A DNA stretch of 64,000 nucleotides from contig NW_019775454.1 of NCBI RefSeq assembly GCF_001039355.2, positions 243,476 through 307,475 on the forward strand, in the 5' to 3' direction. The notes under the pieces were generated by a model that was not told the DNA's origin, ran no database searches, and saw only the letters and a program-made list of their open reading frames with translations. The stretch comes from Lingula anatina (lineage: Eukaryota > Brachiopoda > Lingulata > Lingulida > Lingulidae). The translations under genes and the position numbers were made by a program. Shown here one piece after another: positions 12,544-24,500 of the stretch; position 1 is the first letter of the stretch, and the number at the start of each line of letters is the position of its first letter.

Positions 12544-15500
12544 TACTGCCGTTAACCTCAGCCTAGATGTAATGTGTGATGAACTCATTAACCACTAGCT
12601 GAATGAGTCACCCCTGAGGAACCCCTTAGCTGTTGTGCTAGCACTGAGGCTCCATGCACCAGTAAAAGGTCTACCTGACTGATCTGGGTTTTCAGATGTA
12701 TTATATGGCTCCGACTCTGCAACAGCCAGGAAAACAAGGCATCAATACAAAATTTATACACAAGGAATTCTCCCCGCTGAATAATATATAAATAAATTGG
12801 GAATAGTCCGGGTGAAGATGTTAATCACAGCATTTCCGGTTTTGAGAAAACTACCAACAGAAAAGGACGATGATAATTAATGAAAAGTTACCAATACTTT
12901 AAAACCAAGGACAGTCATCTCCAAGAGAGATGCCTGCATTATCTAATTAAAGGGAGAAGGGAATACTTGAAACCCATTAAATTAGGACCTACAACAAACA
13001 ATAAACTGACAGTAAAAAATGGACAAATACTGAAAGACTAGGATACACAAAACAATAGCCTCTTTCTTCTCATTCACAAACATTTTGACCTTGAAATCCA
13101 ATGCATTCAAATGCAGGTCAATTTCTATTCATGCTCTTTGCCTGAAACCATGCACCTCATGATACCAAATCACTGAGAGAACTTATAAATTGTTCCTAAT
13201 CCACACAAATATCGACTTCACCATGATAATGAGGGGCAAACTAAGGGTGTTAAATGATTAAATCAATGGCCTTGGATTGATAAAACTGTCCGTTAAATAG
13301 TGCATACTGTCAGGGAAGAGAAACTTAAATCAAACTGTGAGGACTCAGATGACATTTTATGAGATATGAAGGAAAGGATAGCAACCTACCTGAATAAAGT
13401 ACAGTACAAATCATACCAGAGAAAGTTTATCAACGCCATCACCATGATCAATAAGATATTAAAATTGTATACAGTAAAGAGACAGATTTCTGAATACTGA
13501 GATCATTAGTTAAAAGGATGTGATTAATAGATCACTAACATCCAAATGTGGATGGATTAGAGAAATCTTAGAGGAGTAAAGAGAGATTAACAGTTGAGAA
13601 CAAGAGTGTTCATGTGAAATCATCAATATCATCATCAGACTGTGATATTAAATCAGTTTAAGTGGAATTAAATACTGCTGATCCATGATTCTATCTATGT
13701 AAGTGTGCCAAGCAATCTTGAACGTGTCCCTTCACCAGGCAAAGCAGCCCAAAACCAAATACCATCAAAAACTGTCTCACCCCCAGGCATGGTTCGTCTC
13801 TTGCTGGCAGCACGCTCAAAGCGCGGCTCAGCACGGTCAATAAGGGCAGATGCCTTTTGAGTTTGATGCTGAGTTCGTCCAGAGTATCGGTACCTTGAAC
13901 CGAAACCTGGGAACATCCTTCTGTGCTGGGGTGCCTCGGCTTCCTTAAGTCTAAAACATAAAAATCAGACACCAGGTGAAAATGCATGCTACATACAACT
14001 CACCATCCATACTCCGTGTAGTAAGCCGCTTGCTAGCAGCGCGCTCAAATCGAGGCTCTGGGCGATCGATGAGAGCTGCTGCTTGGCGTGTTTGGTGTTG
14101 AGTGCGTCCAGAATATCTGAACCTTGACCCAAAGCCGGGGAAGGTCAACGGCATTCGGGCATTAGGTGGCTCTGGCTCCTTTAGTCTGCAAAAGCAATTT
14201 CAATACAACCACCACCACTTCGTTTAACTCTTTAGATTGCAGTACATCTCCACTGAATACAAACCTTTTTTTTTTTACATTCATAACTATCTTGTTTCGA
14301 ATCTTGCTGGGTAATCTCATCAGCAAAATCTGTTATCAGAAATATTCCAAACCATAGCCCTGGTGGTCATTCCTGACAAATACAGACACAACCCTATGTG
14401 TCATCAATACATGAATGTGTGGATTACAAAACAAAGCAATCTTGCAGCATTACAAAATTTTGGTGAACAGCAGGAAAGGGCTTTTTCTACCTACCTAAAG
14501 AAAGTATGATGTTCCACACAAGTTTTCCAGAGGCGCTTGGCTAGGCGGTGATTAGCACACTTGAATCCAATGGTGTTTTCAAATTGCTCAAACTGCAAAA
14601 TATTAAAGATATTATTATTTCAACTTCCCGAGGCAAACTAACAAACAAGAGAATTGTACTCAAAAGCATTTTTACACACACAAAAAAAAAACTGACAAAA
14701 CCCCAAGGCGAAATGTCTTAATCCCATGGGTTGTCAACACAGAATCAAGGTTCTTTTTTTAAAATACTGGATAGTTTGGTTCTAAAATCAATAAGCACAA
14801 AAGAACTACTTACCTCTCCTGGCCTGATTTTCACATAGAAGTTGGATCTTTTGTAGGACAGTTTAAGAATCTTTGGCCAAGCAAAACGGTTTATCCTCAG
14901 TTTTTCTCTGTAGACCAACAAGCCACTGGCGCAGACTCCCAGTGTAATGTCCACCAACTCGGAGTCCTGTGTGTTTTAAAAAGAAACAACTTTCATAAAC
15001 CTGACCAAATATCAAAATATTGTTTAAAATATAAACACATATATTTCAGTTTAATTTTAAAATGGAAATTGCAAGTCCATCATAGAATCCAATAACAGTG
15101 AGCCCTTTCAAATTCATGCAACCTTAGTTTTGCCTTTGGAGTTTGTTAAATTGTTGTAAAAATTCTACATTTCTTAAATCATGTTCCAAAGAAGAAACAT
15201 TTGCCAACTCCCAGCAAGGAAAAGAGCATTTACCCTGGCTTGATGCAGATCTACTCCATACATTGCCAGCTTCTTGCTATTTTCTAGGAAATGCATCTCG
15301 GCCTCAGCAGGAGTCTGGCCCCTAGAAATATCAACAAAGTTCCATTAAAAACTAGATATTTACCATCTTTCACTGTTAAAATATCCATCAACACAAATTG
15401 TTATACGCAGTTTTGAATACTGTGTGCAACCTCAACCTGATATATGTTAACTTTTAACACAAATTTACTAATTTCAATTAACTAAAATGGCCAGAAATTC

Positions 15501-18500
15501 TTTATCTATTTTGAATAAAAATTATCTTTAACACACTGTGACAATATGTATTTACAAGTAGTTTCAATCATGTCTGACAAGCACTCTGCTTACTTGTGTG
15601 TTTTGTGAAGGTCTGCAATCTTCTCCAGAAGCTCATTGGTCTGATTGGGTGCGAAACGGAAGTCCTGGATATATTTGACACCCTGTTCATCAGGGTCGTA
15701 GTCCCCAAGCTCCGACTGAACTGTGTAAGAACCCAGCAAGGCATGAGTCACAAATGAGCATGGCAGTCTGGAAAACAGTTTAAAATATGAGTTAAGTAAA
15801 ATTACTTTAAAAAAATAAAGACTAAACAATAAATAAACAAAAATGGCATGTAATGCAATAAGCACTTGAATTGCAGAGTATAACAAAACCCCTTTATATA
15901 GAAACCTTGAATTTTTTTCAGATTGAAATGTCCTACTCACAAGGGATTTATTCTACAATGCTGCTGCCACCAGCAATATGCAATTTAATGGGCATAACTT
16001 CTTTGTTATACTATTTATTAAATTTAAATGCAAATATCATGAAAAAAAAGCAGTGCAAATGAGGCTATCAAGTACCTGTGGCTTGTTCACTTAGCCAATA
16101 CTGATACAATCTACACTACTAAATTAACTAGAGCATAAAAGATTTATGGTAATGGAAAAACATATAGAGCCAGAAGCATGAATACAGGCCAACAATGATG
16201 AGATATATTTATGCAATCAAGACACACCCCTCTGCAGTAATTTTTTCAGGTTTTGCACCACAAGGGTACTCCACATTTTGTTCATTTATTGAGTTAAACA
16301 AGTGAATGCATATATTTTTTTGTTAATCTGTATGCATTCTTAATCAGAAATGTTTTGGATTAAAAGACCTTATGACCAGTGTTCTGGAGCCGTCTTAGGC
16401 AGAAAACTGACCAGATAGAAAATGGAAAATTTTAAATCAAGTCTAGTTAATGCATTAGACAAGCATTCTGCTGCTAATGTCAGCACAAAACATTTACATT
16501 GTTAAATAATCATTAAAACCATATCAGTAACAGTAGATCAGTTAAGACAGATTTCCAATTCTCAGTTATTTCTCACTAATGAACCAATGGTCTTCCCCTT
16601 GTGTATTATTCCATCGATCCCTACGTAAAGAACAGAAGCCCCTCAAGCTTCAAATTATGCACAACATGGTTTTCAGCTGAGTTAACTGCAAGAATCATAA
16701 GGCCTACAAAATATGCTATATCCCTCTTAAATGATTTGCTGTGCCACTAAATTCATCACACACATCTGTTCACTCAATTTCTATCAAACTTGCTTACTTC
16801 TCAATCGAATTAAATTGCTTTAATTAGATCAAATAAAAGCTTTATCAGCATGGCTTTATAAGACCACACCCTAACAAAAATTCTTTGCATGATATCATGA
16901 TCAATGACTTGGGTTATACATATTCCCATGCAGAACTCTTCTTAGTTCTGGTTGCCATAGCAATGTTTCTGCCTAATAGTGATCAAGCCTTGCTATCCCG
17001 CTTCACAGGTCCCATTTACTCAGTGGAAAATGATTCATTTGACACTAATGTGTCATTAATTTTTTCGAGGTTCTCTCTGCCCAGCTTGCTGAAGCCTCTT
17101 CCAGCAAATGTTAAGGGCTCTGCAGTGATATGCTGTTCAACATGGTTCTATGCCAGTAATATATGAAATCATATGGCAATTTCACCTACTACAACCCAAA
17201 TAATAATTATACCCTCCCAGAACTGCACCTGCCAAAGAAATAAAGGTTTTGGAGAAAAAATCTAAATCAAATGATATGTTCTAATTATTTATCTAATTCA
17301 AGTCAACAGTTCATATAAAATGTTCAGTCTTCCCAATAAGAAGTTCCCTTTTTTTCTCTTCCTTCTCACTGAACCTCTTCCCAAACTATATGCCACAGTT
17401 AATCTAATTATGTTCTTCTTCCAAACACTATGACCTTTAGGTTGAGTTGCACCGATCAGTAAGTCAACCTTAGCTCCTAATGTTTCTCTATACTGAAAGT
17501 ACCCTCATGTTTATTTCAAGAATAATTGAAGCAAATTAATTGCAAATATTGCACAGCCTTGAAATTGCTTGAAGTCAAAATAATGAAATATTGAAAAAAG
17601 CAAGAAAAAAGATGACAGCAAAAGACCTTTACTTCAGTCATTCTCATTATTTGAAAAAAGTTTTCATTTCTCATTCTGTCACACAGTATCCTCCGAAACT
17701 AATAACTTAAACCTTGAAAAACTCTCATGACTTTTCATTTCCGTTCTATCAAAGCCTCTCAATCTACAATTTCCAACTTTGAAAACCAGTTATTTCCCGT
17801 GAAATTGCATTAGGTTCAGATTTAACTGAAATGTGTCTGTGCTACAATTCCATTAAAGTTGTCTTAAAATACTTACTTGCCACTTAAGATGTCATTTCTG
17901 ACTTGCAGGCACAAATGATACCTGTAAAAAAGAAAAAGACAAGAATAAAGCAGCTGTAATGCTACATATAATGGTGTAATTTTGCCAGATTCCACCTAGC
18001 ATTATTTCTAGATCAGTGCTGCATACATGGGATTACAATGATGTGATCTCATACAGAAAGAACGGCTGGATGAAGCTGTGGCCTTTGTGTTATTCTGACC
18101 CAACTTGCAATTATGAATACTGACATATCAAAAACAACAGCTGGATTATCATTGTGCAAAAGGTTCTCCGAGTCAGTTATATCATGGTGTTATTATTGGC
18201 ATACAGATCAATAAAGGAGGAATTACGCATGTCAATTACTCACAAAAAAACCAAGGATAAATGTTGGACTAAACAGGAAAAACCCCTACAGTGAACAAGG
18301 TGCCTGAAATTAAGCTGGAATAAAAGTACCATTTTTTTCTTGGACAACTGGATGTATTGTGCATTTGACCAAATCCTTCAATTAGGAAACTGAAAGTTCA
18401 AAGTGAATGGGGAATTGCAAACACTGTACACAGAATGAAATTTAAAAGAGCCTTGTTTCCTCAGAACTTCTAAGGATTAATTTGCCAAACAGATCCTCCA

Positions 18501-21500
18501 GAAAATAAATACATCTTCTTTGACTCTTGACAATTTTGTGAATTGTTTCTAGCCATAATTACCTGGTGAGATCTTCTGTTAGCTGGGAAGGGTCAGGAGG
18601 GTAGAACTTCACTTCAAATGCAAACACCCATGGCCCACCTGAAACACAACAGTGCAAACTGTACACTACTTTATATAATAATAATAATATGAAAGGAGTA
18701 AAAATGAATTAAGATTTTTGTAATTTTGACGCATGTTGTCTTTGTTAAGCATAAATGATTATACAGTTGGTTATAAATAATGACTACATGAAGGATGTTC
18801 AAATAAAATTGTATTTCTGTTATTCTACTATATGTTCTCATTGCAAAGTTGTTTGGTCTCAAACATTTCATTCCTTAAAACATTTAAGTGCTTATCTTCT
18901 CAATTCAATATATGAACCTAAATTTCAAAAACTTTAAATAGCCAAGTAAAATATTATGCACTTCTTGAGTCACATCCTTCTAAATGATTAGGAGACAATG
19001 ACTTTTTCACTGTTATATGCATAACAAGGGAATATGAAACATTATATATTCATACTGTTCTGCGTAGAAACCCTCTACTTGTGGGAATGGCCCTAGCAGT
19101 CAGCCACTAGATGTTTTTTCCAATACAAACTGCACATGGTATCGTCATCAAGATGCCAAAGGGGGAACACACACTTGTGTGGAAGAGAAGTAGAAAATAA
19201 CACAACCTTCCATCAAAGCTTTTTTTTCCTTACACAGGGAAACCTTCATTAAATGTTCCCCTTTTAACATTCAAAACATATTACATGGATACAAGTGGGC
19301 ATTTCTTGTGCTTGGCAAAGATGGTTATAAAACTTACTCAACTATAACAGTACCATTATAGTTTTTCTCAGCACTACTTTCATGATCAAAAGATGTTTCT
19401 TTAATGTGCAGAACTACTTTATGGTGAATACATCTATGCAGGTTGAAGTCCCACCATAAAAACACCTTTACTGCCTACATATGCTGGCATCACATGGTAA
19501 GCCTATTTGTTTGCTGCAATAAAATGATTCATCCCAGTTTCAATATATGGGTTCAGTGAGCGCCATAACTGTCATTATGCCCCCTTCTGAGCTGCAGAGC
19601 AACCCTGGAACTCTTTTTGATGGGGTTATTTTCAACTACCTCTCGATAAAAGGTTGGCATTTAACTTAAGTTGGCAGGGTCTGAGAGCAAGAACCTGGAG
19701 TCTCTAAGCATGTGAGGCACTTGCTGATTATTCTGCCCATCTTAACGACCTATGGGGCCTTCATATCAATATATATAAGGGAAGACAGAGGAAAAATTCT
19801 AAAATGATTAAACATCTTTAAAAAGGGGGAGGTTCTCCTTCTAAAATAATTGGGTCTCGGTTGGCAAAGAATTTGACAGCCTTGAGACCTTCAATGTATT
19901 TCCAGCCTTGTACGATATTGAATTCATTTCCACCAGAGGAAAGCACTTTGTGTATGAAAGGCAGCTAATGATACAAAATGATGTCATTACTCACAAAGAA
20001 TAATGGAAATGAAATGATCCATAAAAATGTAATTTAGAAGCCTTGTACATAATGATTAAGTGACTAAAAAGATATCTGCCAAGAAAATGTTTTTCAAAGA
20101 GGGTATTTTCAATTTATTTAAAAAGAGAAACAGCCATTCCACGGAAAAGGGTACAATTCTGAATAATACCTGTCGCAGCTTATTTTCGGTAGTAAAAGCA
20201 TCTGCAATTTTGCTTTTTTACCCTTTTTTAGCAGAACCCGATGTGTTCTACTTAAAAAAACAACAATTAATATAGTACCACTTGCTTTCACGGGAACCCC
20301 GGGGGTCTATATGCCGCAAAAAGCACGATTTCGACGTGTCGCTTCGGTATTATGGCCGATTTGCCACAAGAAAAAGTTTACATTTTCCCGTGTTTTAGTG
20401 TTTTTAGTCCTCAACTAATTTGAATTCATGTTTCCTTTTATCATACATGGTGTTCTCTGTCGAATTTGTTGGTTAGTTACGTCACTGTCATAGTTTAATC
20501 AATGTCGCTCAGTAACCCCTAACCTCCGTAACGCTTTTTTTAAAGTCAATGTAAGAATAAAAGAAAATGCTCTTAAATGGCCTTCCTGTGCATTTTTCAA
20601 ACTCATAATACATGAAGTTTAATAAAACAGTGCTATTTGTTAATTTTGAATGATGCGTCCCATCATAGAGAATGTCAACTCACAAAAGTCGGGGTGTCGC
20701 ATTTAAGAGCCTAACCTCAGTAACGGACCAAATTTGAAGAAAATGTTGCTTTAGAAAGTTAAAAATATCATTTTTGTTAAGCAAGGACCAACTTCTTCCT
20801 AAAAAATTCATTCAATAGTTATGCAAAGTTATCCCGATGATAAAAACTGAAAAAGAAAGCGTGTCATCTTACGTCCGTTATGCTAACCTCCGTTACGAAA
20901 TAAGTTAATTGTTATAAAAATGACTGTTAATACTTTAAAACGTTATTTCTGTGGTTTTGTGAGTTAATTCTGATCATGTAAGTAGTTCTACTTCTATGTT
21001 CTGATGTAGTATGCATTCATACTGCTTGCTGTTAAAGACATTACCCCGCATTAATATAGATATAGAATATACATATATAGCTGATAATTCTATCAAGAAA
21101 GGCTAATGATTTAAGTTTTTACTCCAGTTTGCTATAAAATCGAGTGTAAATCGTGATTTGCTTTATCGAATTGATTTCCATTTGTCACTTGACGATGCCT
21201 TTTTTGAACTTATCATTCTGATTTTAAGCGAAATGAGTAGTTTTCAGGACTGTCTTGGCAAGAAAAATGGTACTAGCTGACATCAGTACTAACGTGCATG
21301 TAGCAGACATTATTTTCGCGGGAGACATATGGCGAAATATATTAAGCATTGAAGCAACAGTTACATTTATCAGGTAGAACTGCGGGATTATTAGGTCCTA
21401 TTTTACTATTTCAGTTTAACATAATAGTTTTTATCATCTTCTAGATGCTTCCAGTAACTTTAAATGGACAGTTATTGGCAAACACGTGTCTATTGTCGGC

Positions 21501-24500
21501 CTACTTGGTTGTATGCATTAACTTTCTCGGGTATTTTGTTGTTGTTGTTGTTTTTTTTTTTGCCTATAACTGCGATCATGTGCATGTAGGTTTAATGTTT
21601 TGTTATACAGACACCAATATACCACTTACAAATACAGAGCGACAAAAAAACTACAGAGAAAGAAAAAATCTATTGCTGCGAAGCTTTTCTTGTGAAAGAT
21701 TTTGAACGGTTAAAATGTATGACATAATTTAGACTAGAGTTTTACCTTACCTCTGTTACTAAGATTATAAATTAAACTCTTACTCTGGTAAAATATGGAA
21801 TGTGAATTCTACAGATAAATAGATCAACATATTAGCGGTGAAATGTATCCAATAGTGGTAAATGTATTTATGTAGTCCTTGAAAGTAAGCAAAACAACCC
21901 GTTGTAACCATTTGCCATTTAATGGTTTGAATAAACATGTTTTATCAATTTTTCTATGTTATTATGTAAATTTGTCGTATCTGTAATACTATAAATTCCA
22001 AATTCATCTTCTAAAGTCTACCTTAAGCTAAAAATATCATAACAAATATATGATCGCTGACCTATGTAGAGTGACCTAACCTCCGTTACGAAATTACTCA
22101 TTTTTCATTTGAACACTGGATATGTGTGTGCTCATTGATCAATGCTCATATCATAATAGATTGAAAGCCCTTTGTTCATAAACAAATAGTATGATAAAAA
22201 AGCAAGCCTGTCCCCAACAATTAATAAAATATTTAAATTGGAATATCTCAGCCTTTGTATTTATAGAAAACGAGCCACTTATTACCAATGTGTTTGCACC
22301 GCATTTTCTATAATTGAAGAGAAATCTTAAATGGGCAATAACATTTTGAATACATACAAAATCTTAATAATTGAATCAAATATGAAGCCTGTGACCTTTG
22401 GCATGATTGAAATATAACCTAATTTAGATGTTACCTAACCTCCGTAACGAAAAAAATACTGTACCATGTTTACACGTGCATATTTCTTTAAATACAGTAA
22501 TGGTGTGGTTTAAAATTCTTCTACTACTCTCTGAATACCTCTTCATCAAAATAATATAAAAAGTTTTCCAGTTTTGCAAAGTTCATATCGCTGCATTTCT
22601 TGTTTTGGAATTGTACCCCTTTTCGTGGAATGGCTGGAAAGCTTAATTTACATGAATATTAGGGATTTTCAGAAAAACTGGATATGCTCTTCCTATTCCC
22701 AATAAAGTAATAAATAAGATCACCAACTTAAGCAAAACAGATATACGAAAAAACATTTTGAAAAACTCCTTTAGAGCATCAGTCTCAGTTACTTTCAAAA
22801 AACCTTTTGATCTGTGGCTAGACCATTTAGTAATTATTCTATACAGGACCCCTATGGTCAGTTCTTATATCCAGAGTAAGGTTCATCTACAGGGGTCTAA
22901 TAGGCAACTAGCGAGAGTAAGCTAAGATTAGCTGCTTTTTTGCAATTAACCCTCACATAGGTTGACATTTTCCTTCAAACCAAAAGTTCCAGCAGTGGGT
23001 TGATATTGAAATTGTCCTTTGATACATAGGTTTTATATCTCAGTGCTAAAAAATAGACCAGCAGATAGCTAAAAAAAATTGCAACATTTTGACTAATGCA
23101 ATACGGAAAAATGACTTGAAAAAAGATTAATGCAAGCCTCAAGAACTAGATATTATTTTATCTGAACTAGAGCATCAGAGAGGCGATACCGCCTCCAAAT
23201 ATTGTACCACCAGCTGGAGCAAACGCATTCGTATAGACCCCCACATACACAAAATAAGGGACACAGCCACCAGTTTTGTGCTTGACAAGCTGTAAAAATG
23301 CAATCAACAAGAATTTTTTAACTATTGCAAAAAATATATATGGTACAATCAAATTTAAGTTCTTCGTAAGGTAGGTCANAATAATCATTGGGTATGGCCA
23401 AACAAGTTATTTTTCAGCATAAAATCAACAAAAAGAAAAAATCAAACAATATAAACCTCAATTTAAATTTCCCTATCTGAACATCAGCCCAAAGATATCA
23501 AATTAAAAATATTCAAACAGACAATATATTATGTTCAGTATTTATCAATCTGATTTCAATTCCCAAAGGAGAAAAAAATTAACAGAATTCCTGGATTCTA
23601 AAATGCACCAGGTTTACCATTATATGGCATTACACCAGAAGACTGATGATACCACAGAAGACAGAGATGATTGGCTTATATGATGACATTCACAAAGATT
23701 TCAATCTATATCTTTCTAGCATGTCTGCATAATACATTATATTTTTTGGAAGATCAAAGAAATATCTGGGGAACTAAACATATTATCCATGCCCATCCAT
23801 TCAAGACATTTTCCTTTCCCAATGGCTCAAACTATTACACCAAAAAAACAGCTGCAGGGACTGGGTATCATTCTTCTCAACTAACCTTAACCCAACTTTG
23901 ACCTTTCAAGGGGAAAATAAGATTGTTCGCTTAATACACTTTTTTCTGGCAACATATTTTTTAATGATGCATTTAATGCCCTTGAACTCTTTTCATCACT
24001 TTGCAATGTGTGCTAACACAATGTGAACTTTCATAATCCTAAAATATATGTTACTACCTGCTTCCAACAACATCAATGTTAACACAGATGGGAGACATTA
24101 AGACAGAAAACCAAATCCAATAGCTTACAACCATTAAGAAAGACAGTATACTTACTACGCATCTGTTTGCTTATTTTCTTATCCAAAGCCAACCAGTACT
24201 GAAATAATATAAAAACATGTACTTCAATGGTTGCATATAGAGTAATTTTTTATAAAACAATTAAGTAGGCAAGCAATAGATTTTTTTTCTTTTTGCCAAA
24301 TAATACAACGCCAAGTGTGTTTTATCTGGAATAATTTCCATATCTAATACACTCTTTTATTTCATAACTAGAGGAAAAAAAAAAGCTTGATCCAGTGCAA
24401 GCCAGTTCCTGAAGTGCAAGCCTGTTAGCTGTGCTTGGCAGGTGTAAGTTACATCACAGCAAATTGGCTCTACCAGCATCTTCAGATTAGAAGGCCTTAT

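Larger units (their letters stand above)
20131..22636. mobile_element. 2.5-kb DNA transposon with 29-bp inverted termini and GAAA target duplication
   Basis: The left end starts CAGCCATTCCACG, then GAAAAGGGTACAATTC. The right end, read on the opposite strand, starts with the same 13 bases then AAAAGGGGTACAATTC: 27 of 29 positions match. Both ends are flanked by GAAA (20127-20130 and 22637-22640), a 4-bp target-site duplication. Inside are five good copies and one degenerate copy of a motif around CTAACCTCCGTTACGAAA, all in one orientation. No long transposase frame remains, so it is non-autonomous or decayed. Four-base duplications occur in Sola, Chapaev, Ginger and Academ elements, but the termini do not let me choose. 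It lies within the protein 4.1 intron between exons 5 and 4. Confidence 0.85.

Noticed and set aside
12277-12588. Open frame with a long Tyr-Ile run on the minus strand
   Set aside because: It is only the (TA)n microsatellite read in frame.
16885-17166. 93-codon plus-strand frame with a hydrophobic start
   Set aside because: No splice partner, motif or composition shift; intron chance frame.
23380-23380. Single N as a possible gap
   Set aside because: Flanking sequence is continuous and non-repetitive; more likely one ambiguous base, unlike the N at 31408.
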